From Tremella fuciformis (Eukaryota > Basidiomycota > Tremellomycetes > Tremellales > Tremellaceae): DNA of 64,000 nt. The notes under the pieces were generated by a model that ran no database searches, was not told where the DNA came from, and saw nothing but the letters and a program-made list of their open reading frames with translations. Shown piece by piece: positions 1 to 12,305 of this stretch (positions are counted from its first letter, which is position 1; every line of letters begins with the position of its first letter). The stretch spans positions 7,750,001-7,814,000 of the forward strand of contig CP136490.1 in assembly GCA_032768795.1 (NCBI GenBank). The letters are read 5' to 3'. A program made the translations under genes and the position numbers.

Positions 1-298
1 TCCTATAGAATTTAGGTGCTGGTATAAGGATCCCTCGTCTGATTTTGTTCTGAACAACGCTTTCAGAGTGTAGAGGATTGTGAGTGAAAGTCTCCCTGCT
101 CTCAGCCAGCCAGAACACCCGAAGATGAAACGCACTGGGCACTGAGCCGGCCAAAAGAGCCGAGCTTGATTAGACGCAACATCCTCCTTAGTAGGGAGGA
201 GCGAGCCTAGAAAACTCGCGACTGAGGGCACACGATCTGTTCGAGAACAAAGCGCGACCGCGGCCGATGAAGCGAGAGCGCTGACGTCTCAGGTCAAT
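1..298. other. Upstream non-coding sequence
   Basis: No convincing coding sequence is seen. It is the left edge of the window and probably holds the promoter and 5' UTR of the LCP5-like gene that starts at 299. Confidence 0.4.
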
Positions 299-1525
299 AT
301 GGACGTGGAGGTGCCAATGGCGCCGGAAGAGATTGCAAATCTGCTAGGCAGCCTGAAAACGTCTGTCGACGCAACTTCTACCTCTCTCGGACCCTTATTG
401 CAAAAGTACGCAGAGTCTTTGCCGTCCTAGCCAGGGATGCTGATGTGACAGAGCAATCGATCATGACAAGTCGCTTGAGACGGACACTGGACTATCATTG
501 CTTCTGCTGCGGCCGCATGTCCTGCTCTCTTCTCTCCACCATCTCGTGATCCTCCTCGCCCTTCGTCTGCAGGGTGTGCAAGTCCCAGAAGAGGCGGCAC
601 GCACATTGACGACTTATGCCAACACGGCACGACCACCTCGCTCCATAGGGAGCGCTGCTGAGGCCATGACTGAGCTTACCGACGAGCTGCGCATCAACCA
701 GGAGGTCATGGATAAAGTCCGGGGCTTAGAGTCCAAGCTCGAGTACCAGATCAAAAAGCTTTCTGGATTGGCCGATGCTGCAGAAACGCGAGAGAAGGCT
801 ATGATCGAGGACGCCGAGGAGGGTGCGTCTGCGATTTCGAAGCTTGCATTAAAGCTGACTTGTCAGACCCCTTGTCGTTCAAGCCAAACGCCGCCGCCCT
901 ACTGGCTGACTCTGGTCCCAGTCGTGCCACTTCGCGCGCCGGGGCAGAGGGAGCGGCTGAGCCGTCCGATGAGATCTACCGGCCTCGGAAGAGCATTGCG
1001 GTTCCGTACAATGAGCCTGGGCCTTCAGGACCCAAACGCAAAGAGCGACGCGCGCCAGCTCTGCTATCCGAGTTTGCCCAGACGATGGACTCGGCACCTC
1101 TTCTCGAATCCACTTCAGGTCTCTCGACACGACCGGTCCAAGCCAACCGGCATACCAACTCGGTGTCTGCCAAGCGTGCAGCTGAATTGGCGAGGATCAA
1201 TGCCTTTGAGGAGGAGAATATGACCCGCTTGGTCACTACGAAACGAGAAGCCAAGCGCAGAAGAGAAGACGAAGAAGCATTGGCACTGGGCTACGGTGTC
1301 GGTGGGCCGGCCAAAGGCAGAGGCAGGAGGCAGAACGGCTTGGAGGCGGAGATGGAGGGTGTGCTGGGTGAGAGAGGATCGAGGGGACTGTGGGAGGGGG
1401 TCAGCAAGGGTATCGGCAAGCGGGAAGGTTTGCTGGAACGGGGCAGAAGTACCGGTGGGGACGCCTTGTCGGGCGGGAAAAAGAAGAAGGCTCGTTTCGC
1501 CAAGGACGTCAAGAAGAGGCGCTAG
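299..1525 (+). CDS. LCP5: LCP5/neuroguidin-like U3 snoRNP protein (Sas10/Utp3/C1D family)
   Basis: Proposed exons are 299-405, 452-822 and 867-1525, giving 378 codons in one frame. The introns are 47 and 44 nt, with GTACGC and GTGCGT donors and CTGAT and CTGAC branch motifs. The N-terminal 140 residues are a Sas10/Utp3/C1D domain with a leucine-rich helical stretch (LLSSLHHLVILLALRL) and the family signature VMDKVRGLESKLEYQIKKL. A DPLSF block and an EIYRPRK...VPYNE block follow, as in Lcp5 and neuroguidin. The C-terminus is Lys/Arg-rich and looks like a nucleolar signal. Family role: a small-subunit processome component needed for 18S rRNA processing in the nucleolus. Its downstream neighbour JIP5 is also a ribosome-biogenesis factor. 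The start was chosen because it is the first ATG that splices in frame to the conserved helices. Confidence 0.85.
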
Positions 1526-1709
1526 TCTTCGACTGCCAGCTGTTGTATGCATATACATGATCTCCATGTTGCGAGTAGTGAGCCGTAGTCGCGTAGTAGA
1601 TGCAGTGAAAGCTGTACCGTGCCTGACCTCCACTGAAAAGTTCAAAAGATTGAACGCCGAGATCCATCCTTCGCCAATTGCTTTTATACATGCACGGGGT
1701 CTGAACACG

Positions 1710-3197
1710 ATGCCAGACATCCGGCTGAAGAACCAGGTGCGCCTTCTCCGAGATATCATGTCTTACAACCGCTAAAAGCAGCCCTTCGACCTCGCTTTCC
1801 ACCCCAGCTCGAGCGTCCTCTACACCACCCTCCTCACAGGCGAGGTCAAAGCGTATGGCTACTCTGACGAGACTGGCGAGGCTTCCACATCGGCCACATG
1901 GACAGCAAGGCCCAGCAAGCGCGCTGCGAGATGTATCGCCGTCGAGGATGGCGGTGAGGGGCTATGGGTCGGCGGAAAGAGCGGGTCCCTCTTGTGGGTG
2001 GTCCCTCATCTCTCCTGCTGCCTCTTGATGGAAGCTCATGATAGTCATCTCAATGCGGCCTCGGGGAGTATCAAGAAGGAAAGAGCTGGGGCGCACGAGT
2101 AGGTAGCAATTGTGAAGTGTCGGAGTTGAGCTGAGACCAAGGGTTCCGATCAACAGAATCTATTGCGTAAATGAGAACCTCGTCGCGAGCGGCGACGACG
2201 ACGGTGTCATCAAAGTACGATTGACCACTCTCAGCGCCGGTCCCACCAGCGGGCTGACCGCAGTTCTGGGACCCGCGGCAGGAAGAGAGCATACGGAGCT
2301 ATACGCAGCACTACGACTACATCTCTGACTTTTGCTATTTTGACGATAAGCGGCAGCTCGTCAGCACCTCGTGCGTCTCTCAATCTTCCAACGGGCGAGA
2401 GCAGAGCGCTGAGTATCTAGCGGAGACGGCCACCTGTCGGTCATGGATATTCGCTCGAATAAGGCGACGCCTTTCGCAGTGTCGGACGACCAAGAGGACG
2501 AGCTTCTGTCTATCGTCCCGATCAAAGGCGATACGAAAGTCGCAGTAGGGTCCGGGCTGGGTATTGTCAGCGTGTGGAGCCGTAAAGCCGGCTGGGGAGA
2601 CTGTGAGCCCGCCTGCTGTCCCTTCAGATGAGATGACGCTTACTGGGTCGAGGCGTCGATCGCGTCCCCGGGCACCCAGCATCGATAGACGCTCTTGTGG
2701 CTCTTACACCGGATGTCATCGCTACCGGTTCAGAAGACGGCATGATCCGCGTCATGCAGCTCCTCCCGAACAAATTCCGTGAGGCTTCTGTGCACAATCA
2801 GACAGAAAATCGCGGCTGACGGAAAGTCGGCGTCATTGCCTCGCATGAGGACTACCCAATAGAACGCATCAGGCTCGACAGGAACGGCAAGTGGCTCGGC
2901 AGCGTCAGTCATGACGAGTGCATCAAGCTCACCGACGTCGCGGACCTGTTTGAAGAGAGCGACGACGAGGATGGAGATGGCACGGATGAGGACATGGAGG
3001 GCGGCGAGCCAGAAGATGCTGGAGCGTCAGATGACGAGATGGAAGTCGACGCGCACGCCGACGCTTCGAAGCATGCGATGGACCCAGCGGACAGTGATGA
3101 TGACAAGCCAAAGAAGAAACGGAAAGAAAGGCAGAAGGGTGATATGGGTCGCAATCACCGCGAAGAGGACGACGGGGGGTTCTTTGACGATCTATGA
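1710..3197 (+). CDS. JIP5: JIP5 (WDR55-like) WD-repeat ribosome biogenesis protein
   Basis: Eight exons: 1710-1736, 1782-1993, 2045-2098, 2142-2214, 2264-2370, 2421-2602, 2653-2778 and 2827-3197, for 383 codons. The first exon carries only nine codons. The protein has WD40 blades (for example GDDDGVIKFWDPRQ, and GSEDGMIRVMQLLP near the end) and then a long acidic/lysine tail (GEPEDAGASDDEMEVD, KPKKKRKERQKG) ending in FFDDL, as in fungal Jip5. Family role: large ribosomal subunit assembly in the nucleolus. The introns are 43-51 nt and each junction restores the repeat pattern expected for Jip5, so the structure is well supported. It lies tail to tail with IBA57, with 24 bp between the stop codons. 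Confidence 0.9.
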
Positions 3198-3221
3198 TGA
3201 TTCTAATTCACGTTTACGACA

Positions 3222-4643
3222 TCATGCATGCGCGTGCGTCTCGCGCGACTCTGCTTCTGCCGCTTTGACCTCCGCTGCCCTCAACGATGCAGCGTATGCT
3301 TCTCCCTGCCCGATGTAAACGCCCATCTCCACGCCTCCCACTTCAGCAATGAGGCGTCCTCGTGCACCTTGCGTCCACTCGCTGATGCTGTTCTCGCCGT
3401 CAAGGGGCGGCGTCCACCAGACTCTGTCCGCCATCTCCACGCGGACCAGCCCTAGACCCACACTTGTATGTACCGAATGGGTAGACAAGATCTTGCCCGC
3501 CGGACGCGGCTTCTTCAGTGCAGCACCTGGCGGAGGGTGATATATGATCTCAGTGCCTTCGGCGCTCCCAGGCGCTATCGGCGGCAGCTGCAGCTCCGAG
3601 GGATACGTCGAGAGCGAAGAGAGCAGTCCGGGGGAGTCGAGCGGGAACAGGCGAAGAGGCAAAATACGTTTCCTCGTTGCGCCAGTGTGATACGTTCGCA
3701 CCGTCAACTCTTGACCGAGGTAACACCCTTTGCGGAAGTCCACTGCATATCAGCTTGGACTCGCTGGACTGCTGTCCACAGCTGACCTCCGCCGTGTATG
3801 TCCATGCAGCTCTCGAGCGGGAGTGCTTGACCGGGCACCACCTCGCCCGGGCCCTCTGGCACCCCTAGGAGCAAGCGGTGGAGATGCCATTCCTGTGCAG
3901 AAGTCGGGTCATGTCCATTGCCAATAGACGCTAGACATCAGCTCCCAGTTTTCACCAGCTCGAAGGAATACTGACGCGGTTTGCCCTTTGGGACCAGTAC
4001 CCTCCTGCCCATACCATGTGGCCCGAAGCCGGCACGAAGATCCCAGCAGCCCACTTCACCCTCTGCCAAGCCCAAGTCGGCCACTCCGTCCGACCAGGAC
4101 CACTGCCGTTCGGCAGCGCCCAGACTGCCGAGCTTCCATACTTCGTCCGGGCTCTTCTGCTCGAACGCAGAACCCCAAGCGGCGTAGACGTCCCATTCCT
4201 CTGACACATCGCGTATGCGGACTTTGGAGCGGAGGCGGAAAGGCGGCAAGAGCTGAGCCAGTGGAGCGGGGTGGTCAGCTGGCGATTCGTGCGTGATCAG
4301 GTATGTTGGCGGCCGGCCGCTAGACGCTTTGAGGGGAATGATAAATGTGGTGTGCAACACACGGCCCTAGTTCTTAGTAGTCGTAGTCGATAGATCTTAG
4401 AACACCTACTGAGGCGTTTAGGAAGCCGCTGTACCCTCCACCTATCTTGTCGACATCTTTACAGCTTAGGCCTTTGAGGAACTTTTGGGCGTCCGGGCCG
4501 GACACCTCGAGGACGGATAGGTGAGGTAGCGGGGCGATCCGCGGACGGGCTATGGACGCGCCCGCATTGCCCTGCGCTGCGGTTGCATAGAAGCGCCGCT
4601 TCAGGCTGCCCAGAACCGCTCGGCTGCTCGAAGCGACGTTCAT
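3222..4643 (-). CDS. IBA57: IBA57, mitochondrial Fe-S cluster assembly factor (GcvT-like)
   Basis: Exons on the minus strand: 4643-4410, 4366-3956, 3892-3787 and 3742-3222, for 423 codons. The introns are 43, 63 and 44 nt. Residues 1-35 are rich in Arg, Ser and Ala with no acid ([20 protein letters not shown]), typical of a mitochondrial presequence. The folate-binding GcvT-like fold follows, with the IBA57 hallmark KGCYLGQE near residue 255. Family role: with ISCA1/2 it helps assemble 4Fe-4S clusters for lipoate synthase and aconitase in the matrix. The ATG at 4643 was preferred because the upstream in-frame codons look like UTR. It is divergent from TIM54, another mitochondrial gene, across a 180 bp spacer. 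Confidence 0.9.
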
Positions 4644-4823
4644 GGTGACTTGACAGACATCAGTAAGCAGTAAGCAGCAGTAACGAATCAGTCTCATCAT
4701 GGTGGGCGGCAAATCTCGGAGACAGTCGTTTCATCTCCGAGCCGCCCGGTTGGACCAAAAATTACAGCCAACCCGGCCAAATTTCGTCTAGTATTGCCCT
4801 TTCTTTCGCCTTTGGATGACGAT
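4644..4823. promoter_or_regulatory. Bidirectional intergenic region between IBA57 and TIM54
   Basis: This 180 bp spacer separates two divergent start codons, so it must hold both core promoters and both 5' UTRs. Both genes encode mitochondrial proteins, which makes shared control plausible. No specific factor site was identified. Confidence 0.5.
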
Positions 4824-6441
4824 ATGGCCGACTCGACGGGCCCAATAGGGACTTCAGCATCGGCCGCAGGACCATCAGCACCGTCTGCATCGTTCTCAGC
4901 GGCTGGCACGACCGGACAATCCTCCGCTCGACCTGGTCCGGAACCCCTGCCTCCGCTTACTGGCTTCCGTGCCGCGTTGGAACATACGGGCCTGCCGCGC
5001 GGTGTCTTGACATGGAAACCTCGTCTGCCAAGCAGGAATTGGACAATCTTCCTCACGCTTGTCGGGACGGTGTCGTACCTGTACTACGACGACCGCAGGC
5101 AGTGTCGCCAGCTGCGCGAGGACTACATCCGACGCGTGGAGAAGTTTGGCAAGGAGCCGTGCGAGGGGAGCCTGGATATACCCCGCAAGGTCAAGGTGTA
5201 CGGCGCTCGATGGCCAGAGGACGACGATGATGATCGCTCGCTGCGGTATTTCAGGAAATACGTCAAGGTGATTCCACAATGACTGTGCTTATATGGGTTG
5301 CATCAGGGCTGATGATCAGCCTTACCTCGTTGCTGCCGCTGTCGACTACGAACAGGTCAACGCACCGCTGTACGGCTCGGTAGCACGGCAAGTCCACGCG
5401 GAGATCGTCAAGCGCCGGCGGCAGGCCCTCGGCCTGGAGCAGGCGCCCGTGCCGCTCTCCCTACCGGTGGCCTTGGACCCGGAGACGGTCAAGCGGAAAG
5501 AGTTGGCGGGCGGGATCGTCCTCGTCGGCCGGCCGACGCTAAAAGAGTACCTCGAGGGACTGAAGAGGGGATGGAGCGGCGGTGTCGATAGCTGGGAGTG
5601 GGAGAAAGAGGTGGAGAAGAAGCTCGAGCACGATGGGATATTCCAAGAAGCTCCTCTCGCCGATCCTGCGCCGATGTCGGCTGACCCCCCAACACCTGCA
5701 CCATCTGCACCAGCCCCTCAGCAATCGCTCACAGGCGGGCTGGGATTCCTGTCCCGCCCTCAGCTTCCTCCTCCCTCTCTGCCCACGAACCCCTCGCTCC
5801 CACCGCAAATCCCGGCTCATCTGCACGTTCCGCCGTCTGTCCTGCCGGAACAGCCGCCGGTGCTCTTGGTCCCCTTCACGAATCACACCGGGTTCAAGCA
5901 GATCCCTTACATGATCTACGACTTCTTCACCGAGCGCTTCCGCGTCAAGTCGGGCGGCGACGCGGCCATGCGGCTCATCTTCGCCAACGCCCGGCCGTTC
6001 GAGGGTCCTGAGGCGGCGCAGGAGCTCTCGACAGAGGATGCGCAGACCGTCGCAGTGGACGGAAGTGCGGCGCCTAAACAAGGCGGCGACCTCGACTTTG
6101 ACTATGGCGTCGAGAAGTACTACAAGAAGTCGTGGGATGAACTGAAGACACGGAATGCCAAAGCGAGAGAGGAGTACTATCCCGGATTGAAGGACCGATT
6201 GTCGCTTGCGAGGAGCGAGCGCGAGCCGACGAAGGAAGAAGCGGCCGCGAAGAGCGTGAGCGAGTCGGAGCTGAGAGAGGAGAGGAAGAAGCGTGAGCTG
6301 CGGTGGACGGGCAACGAAGAGGGTTACGAGATCGTGCGCAAGGAGACGCCGGTGGCGTGGGACGAGCGATGGCGAGGTTGGCTCAAGGTTTACGACGAGC
6401 CCACTGAGTCGGCAGCATGGGGACATCAGACATCTTCGTAG
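4824..6441 (+). CDS. TIM54: TIM54, mitochondrial inner-membrane TIM22 translocase subunit
   Basis: Two exons, 4824-5267 and 5320-6441, are joined across a 52 nt intron with a CTGAT branch motif, for 521 codons. After a Ser/Ala/Pro-rich N-terminus comes the conserved block GLPRGVLTWKPRLPSRNW, then a single membrane segment (TIFLTLVGTVSYLYY, about residues 72-87), then DIPRKVKVYGARWPEDD and RYFRKYVKPYLVAAAVDYE. The last of these is restored by the splice. The rest is the soluble intermembrane-space domain with a Pro-rich insertion. Family role: scaffold of the carrier translocase TIM22. The ATG at 4824 is the first in this frame; an ATG at 4816 is out of frame. Confidence 0.9.
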
Positions 6442-6682
6442 ATCAGGGCGAGCATCGGGGTCATGCATGCAGCTTTGCTTCAAGTATACACACGGAAGCT
6501 GTAGCTAAGGGGGCGAGTGATGGTAGGTTAAAGCCACCACGATTTGCAACTAGCTTTACGGAGTGCAAGTGTGGCATGTCGTTGTCTCTGTGCGACACTC
6601 TGTCAAGCCATATCCGTCGTAACTTGAGAGGCGTTTCGATTTCGCCAAGGTAGGGCTACCGAAGAAGGTATTCGCCGCTGCC
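6442..6682. other. Convergent 3' intergenic spacer (TIM54 / EST1-like)
   Basis: A 241 bp spacer between two convergent stop codons. No gene was seen; presumably it contains the 3' UTRs. Confidence 0.4.
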
Positions 6683-9417
6683 TCAACCCGCACGCCGCTG
6701 GCCATATTGGCTGTACGTTGCCAAGTAATCCTGTTGTGCGCCGAACGACGGCCATGCAGCATCTGCCGCGTGGTGCCCTTGGTTCGCAGGCGGCGGAACG
6801 CTAGGACCAGGCGAGCTCCACACGCCTCTGGGTTGCCCAAATGAGCCAACGGCCGGCATGCCGGGCGCGATGCCATAGGTGGGAGGAGGATTGACCAGAG
6901 ATCCGTTCGATGCAGCGGCTGTAGCGTCCCAGATTGCCGAAATGGCCTGCTGACCCGCGCGCTTCTTGCCCTTCTCGCTCTCATCCCGCGTCATGGACCA
7001 AATGCTCCCGCCGACAGTGCCACTGCCTGTCATGTCCCCGCCGAACAGAAGCCCTGGCGATCCGGAACCAGAAGGCGGTCGTTCAGATACAGCCTGGGTG
7101 CTAGGGTAAAGACCTGAAGCACCTGCAGGGGCCGTGATGTCCGAATGCGGCGCAGACGTTATCATCAGGTTGTTCAACAGATCAAGAGCGGTGTTGGTGG
7201 CTCGCGGTATGGGTGCAACGTCCAGAGTCGTATGAGGGTGATATGCCCACGTTCCGGGAGCTTGGTCGAGATATCGTGGTTCCTCGGAATCGACGCTACT
7301 AGCGACCAAAGTCGCACGCATGGCCAAATTGACAGGATCATCTTCGGTCTCAGTGCTGACCGAGGCGAGATCATGCTCCACTTCGCGAGGGGGAAAGTAG
7401 CCTGCAGTCATTACACTAGCCCCGGATCCCGCGTTGCCGAGCAGGTGTAGCGCGTCCATTGCTTGGCCAGCCTGTTCAATGTCAGCCTACTATATCACGT
7501 AGCTTGTCGACGTACGCTTGTCTGCGACATCAACCTCGCGTCTACTTGGAGATCCGATATGCGCATGAGTTGCTCCTCATTTGGGTGAACGTCGTGATGC
7601 TGTTCGTCGTCGGCAGGCATGCCGGCAGTGGCGGTATTGGTCGCACCCAGCGAGAGGGGTAGAAATCCCTTCATGTCGATGTCTTCCTCCAGAGAGCCGG
7701 AGAGAGAAGGCAATTGCTCGATGGGGAATACCTGGCCTAAGGATGCCACAAGCAGGACATAATTTCGCCAGAACGATAAACCAGCGGGGAGGAGATCACT
7801 GGAGGTGGCAGCCAGGCGTGACACATACTCCAGATGAATCTTCATCCATTTACTGACGATCCGCAGGCTTGGCAGGACGCGACGCAAGACAGCAGAGATA
7901 TGTTGATGCAAGGCCGAATCGTCGTCTTGATCGATGACAACAGCGCTCTCGGCGAGGACTTTCTTCTCCGCGTACCCAGGGGAGGAAAGAACTTCCTGTA
8001 TCTCCGCGGTGCCAACCTTGAAGAGGGTCTCGAAGACAGACAAGACCGTAAGGAGAGCGGCAACCTCAAACTCAGGCCCACGTCTGACTCTGGGTCCTTG
8101 GCTACTTTCGTCCGCGGCCGCGTTTGACAGAGAGGCCGTTGATCGAGCGTGCCACTGTGCAGCAATGGAGGTTGCGGTGATCTTAGCGATAGCCTCTGAG
8201 GGTAGCTGACGATCGCGCAACAGAGTCTCGAGTTGTCGAAGGGTCTTTGGCCGCACGGCTGACATTTGCGACAACCTGCATGAATGAGCGCTGTTGTACA
8301 TACTCAGACGAATGCTCACCCAGTTTTGCGGAAGAGAATGGCACAAACAGCCAAGTAGTCCTTCTTGAAGGTATCAACTGGAGGCTCGGGGGACGCCGCA
8401 TCATTCTCTTCGTCGCTGTCGATCTTCCTGGCTGACCACCACTTCTCAAAGGCTCGTGTGAAGAACTTGTCCATGATCTTATCGATATCCTTGAAAGGCG
8501 ACTTGACCGCCATGGCGCGAAAATAGTAATACGCACAGGCAAAGTCATCGCCTTCATAGGTCCCGATGACTGCTAGCTGATTGAAAGCAGAACCTGGACG
8601 AGTCAGCTGGCGCATATGCAGCAGTCTTGAGAGACTCGCCGTCGCTGGGGATTAGTCCCCTTGCAGCCTCATAGTACGCCTTGGCCTTCCCGTACTTCTC
8701 CTCGCCACGGGCAGATACAGCGCTCTTATCCTGAGCTTGCCGCCTGGATCTCTCGCTGTACACTTCCTTGTACCTTTCCAGGTCGCCGAGGCAAACCAAA
8801 GCCTTGTACACGAGTCCTAGTTTGTCCTTCCTCTCCTCCGGGTTGAGGCTGGCGGCCTCGACAGGGCCTTCATCCTGTGCCATGATTCCGACATAGCTGA
8901 GCTGATCTCGGGCAAGGTCCTGCAACTGGTATGCCTCCACCAGGCGGCCGATCAGGTTTCGGTAGAAGCCTTCCTCGGACACGAGCGCTTGTCGGAATCG
9001 AGTGAGCACCTTGCTTAGCTCCTGATGAGCGGGTCCTGGTTTGCGGCCTTTCACTGGCGCAGGCAAAGCACGCTCAGCGGCCAAGACGGCATCGCGAAAG
9101 GCTGAGATGAGCGAGTAGGATGTCTGAATCCATAGCCCGTCCAGCGACTGCGCCTGGCTTGTCATGGGCGAAGGAAACAGGACCTGGAGGTATGCTTCGC
9201 GGCATCTATAGCGTCAGCCAGACAGGGGCAAACCCCGGACCTCGATCGCACCTCTTGCGCTGAGCTTCCACCTCGCGTGTCCATGGCGCTTGGATCTTGA
9301 GCATCGCCTTGAGTGCATCTCCGGCCGCTTTGGCCTCGCTGAGCAGCATGAGCAAGAGTGATACGAAGGGTGGTGTACTGACGCAGAAGCCTTCTCCCTC
9401 GCGTGAGAGGGAGACAT
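6683..9417 (-). CDS. EST1/SMG7-like protein (14-3-3-like TPR domain)
   Basis: Exons on the minus strand: 9417-9383, 9338-9252, 9205-8640, 8593-8320, 8275-7516 and 7471-6683, for 836 codons. The N-terminal half has the EST1 layout: a tetratricopeptide block (LVCLGDLERYKEVYSE, KAKAYYEAARGLIPSDG), then FNQLAVIGTYEGDDFACAYY and YYFRAMAVKSPF, the SMG7/EST1 signature. The C-terminal third is low complexity. Family role: binding phosphorylated UPF1 in nonsense-mediated decay (SMG7/EBS1), or telomerase recruitment (EST1); the sequence alone does not decide between them. The third intron (8639-8594) fits only as a GC-AG intron. The start is uncertain: an in-frame ATG at 9498 would add 27 residues. Confidence 0.8.
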
Positions 9418-9928
9418 CGGGCCCCTGTTGGAGGCGGCCACACCTCGTGGAAGCGCTGCTGCTGTACGGACCCCGCGAGGAGCTGCCGGAAGCTGCATGT
9501 CGTCGGGCCGAGTATCGGTGTTTGGGGCCAGTAGTGCGACAGTGGCTAGTCATCCATCCTTGCTGTGTATGCGAGCCCTATGCTATCTATCCTTCGACCG
9601 CCGCGTTCAGAGGCCGAGAACCCAGACGCAGGCGTACGTCGGAGAGGGTGGTGATTTGAATGGAAGGAGAAGAGGACTGTGAAGGGGGGGGAGGAGGAGC
9701 GAGGCTGAGATCGGGCTCACACAAAACCACGTTTCGGGCAAAACTCTCCTACTCATACAAAGCTGCCCGTTCACGGTGTCAACCGCAGGCCAACATGCAT
9801 CACGCAGACCGCTTCTGGCAACTTCAGGTGCCCTCAGCCTCGTCCACGAGTTTTCAATGATGCATAGCGTTACAGAAAGCACGAAGCGTAACCGAGAGAT
9901 CGCGCCGAGGCGTTTCTCACCGATCCCT
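9418..9928. other. Intergenic region upstream of EST1-like gene
   Basis: About 510 bp with no recognisable gene on either strand. It should hold the EST1-like promoter and the 3' UTR of the orphan ORF to its right. Confidence 0.4.
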
Positions 9929-11092
9929 TCAACGTCGTGAGGCCGATGTCTCGCCCCCTGGCCCGGAATGGGGGGAACGATTCAGAAACTGTACATTGCC
10001 GTGAAAAACAGCTCCATTCCCTAGACGGCTTACGGTATGTAGTCCATCATCGTCAATGGTGATGTCGCCTGGGAAAAGAAAGTCACTTGAAGTAGAGCTA
10101 GTCACGAAGCCCCCCGGAACAGCGTTTGTGTTCTGCTGTGCAAGTGCGCGAGCGGTCGGATCGTTGGTGCTAATATCACTCTCAGTAGCATAGTGTTGTA
10201 TCACACCGTTCACGCGAGAAACGCCTCCGATCGAGATCTTGCCAGAGATGTTCTGTATCCCTTGGCCTTGGAAGTTGGCATTCCGGCTCACAGACGCGGG
10301 CTGTGCTCCCCCCGAAGTCGCCTGATCATTGCTGGGCGCAGAGGTTAGGTGATAACCAGTTCCCTGATAATCCAATCCTTGATATTGGGCCGAGTACAAG
10401 TTGTGATGCGACCCAAGCTTTTTGACCCCAAGAGACACTAAGCCATTCGGGAGGTGATCAATTACCAATGACTCGTCTCCTTCGTGCCGGAAATAGCGCC
10501 TGGTATTGTTGAAAAGCGGATCGCGTGTCAGGCTCTCCTCGTTTTCGAAGCTAGGCTTGCGATGCTCAACGTAGCGTTTTGCCTGAGGAATAAGCACTGA
10601 GTCAGTAGTAGCCCGTCCAGCCTCATCATAATCAAGTGTACCATCGCTCGATGCGTCGCCTTCTTCGTCACCCACAATCGGCTTGATTTCACGGCTTGGG
10701 AAGATCGGCTGTGAGACATCAGCGTGGGTGCTGTCCGTGTTTAGTCCAGTTCTCTGACTGCCTGGGACCCCAAGTCCTGCCTCCTGCGGGTAATGGGCGG
10801 TGTGAGGAGGACCTTTGGTCTCCTCTGCAATTCCGCGTTCGTTGTGCTCTTGCGGCATTGGCTGTTGAGGTGACTCAGAGACGGTGCGCGTGGTTCCTCT
10901 CGGTCTGGTGTTGAGACCAGAGGCAGACAGTGACTCGTGTCCGTCGTAGAAGATAATTTGCGAACCACCAATGTTGATGGACCCCGTACCAAAATTCGCG
11001 TTAGCTGTGTCGCTCGTCGAGATCCACATGGACGAGCGGCCTTCAGAACGGCGTGTCCACTTGCGTGAGTGATGGGTATCGTCATCGCTCAT
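9929..11092 (-). CDS. Orphan intronless ORF, 387 codons
   Basis: This is the only long uninterrupted frame in the 9.9-14.8 kb island. I do not recognise it. The predicted protein is hydrophilic, starts MSDDDTHHSRKWTRRSEG and has no signal peptide or membrane span. It contains Gly/Ile/Asn-rich stretches of similar shape (FGTGSINIGGSQIIFYDG near residue 30; IQNISGKISIGGVSRVNG and GDITIDDDGLHTVS towards the C-terminus), which suggest a repeated beta-strand unit. Lack of introns is unusual here, since nearly every conserved gene has several. It may be a young or acquired gene. An upstream in-frame stretch up to about 11194 has no ATG. Confidence 0.5.
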   Translation of the reverse strand: MSDDDTHHSRKWTRRSEGRSSMWISTSDTANANFGTGSINIGGSQIIFYDGHESLSASGLNTRPRGTTRTVSESPQQPMPQEHNERGIAEETKGPPHTAHYPQEAGLGVPGSQRTGLNTDSTHADVSQPIFPSREIKPIVGDEEGDASSDGTLDYDEAGRATTDSVLIPQAKRYVEHRKPSFENEESLTRDPLFNNTRRYFRHEGDESLVIDHLPNGLVSLGVKKLGSHHNLYSAQYQGLDYQGTGYHLTSAPSNDQATSGGAQPASVSRNANFQGQGIQNISGKISIGGVSRVNGVIQHYATESDISTNDPTARALAQQNTNAVPGGFVTSSTSSDFLFPGDITIDDDGLHTVSRLGNGAVFHGNVQFLNRSPHSGPGGETSASRR

Positions 11093-12305
11093 GTTCACAG
11101 GCGGGTTGATTTGCGTTAGAGTAGAAACCAAAGCAGATTGCGCCGCTCTCGACAGTTTAGGATGCAAAGAGAAGAATCGAGAGGATTCTCTCAAGCGATG
11201 TAGGCTGTGCTCGTCTCTGAACTAATGAAGGGAGCGGTCGACCATTCGGCTTCTGGGGTTGCTCTTGACCCTTGTGACGACATGTTTCGCTACGAAGAAT
11301 TTGCTCGTACATAGGTGCAAAGTCTAGGCCCAGCTCCAATCATGACCCCTGAAATATTCGAAACATGTTTGCGAAGGCGTACTGAACGCAGTCTCCCCGC
11401 TTTCGAGCGCTTTCGAGCTCCACACTCCCCTTTACGCTAGGGATACCTATGAGTCGATCGAGTAGGCATACGTACACTGTCGCTTTAGAGATTCTGTGTA
11501 GGTCAAGATGCGGGTGGGCGGGGATGATCATCATGCCTACGGGACAAGCAAGGCAAATGCATTAAGACTGAGCGTCACGGTGCTTTACAAAGTAGCTCTG
11601 CCTCATAGCCGGAAGACTGTTCGTAATACGATGTCGGCCAGGGGCTCGGCCTTGTAATTGGGCTTCGCGTTTCAAGGTCTTCTTGAAGGAAAAGACGTCA
11701 AGGGGGAAGGAAGTCACTCGCGTCTGAACAGTTGACTGTGACGGTGGCAGCTTTCTCCACGGACGGTACAGCTTCCGGGCCGGATGAGGCCAGTTGTCTC
11801 CTGATCTTACGCCAGCCGCTACGGAAATGTTCTTCCAAGAACATGCCTGCGCATGGCCACACAACCCCACGCGCACGGATCGTATGGACCCTTCGACCAG
11901 GACAAGGAGCGTGCGACATCAGCGGTGCAGACGGCTCATCAGCATTCTAAGAGAGTTGGAGATGTATCATTCTCCGTCGCCCGGGCTACACGTCAGTGAG
12001 AGACGTCTGCCTGCTGCATCATTTAGACGACTGAGCTTGAAGAGATCCCATATTGCACTCAGACCCCCGTGAATCCGACGTACTCGTAAACCGGCCGGGA
12101 CAAGCGAGAAGAGAAGGATAGAGTCCCACCCCCTCCTGGTCACTCTGCACTTTGGCCATGTGGAGCCAGTCGTCGGCAAACTCATCGATCATCCCGACCT
12201 CCCCGGTTTCGGATCGACTGCATAGTCTACCAGGAGATATAATGGTCATCTGAATATGGATACGCACATGGTATCCGCCCAAGATCTCCCACTCTGATCG
12301 GGAAC

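Noticed and set aside
9428..9882. Several overlapping frames upstream of the EST1-like gene
   Set aside because: All short, with no splice or protein signature. Treated as promoter/UTR.
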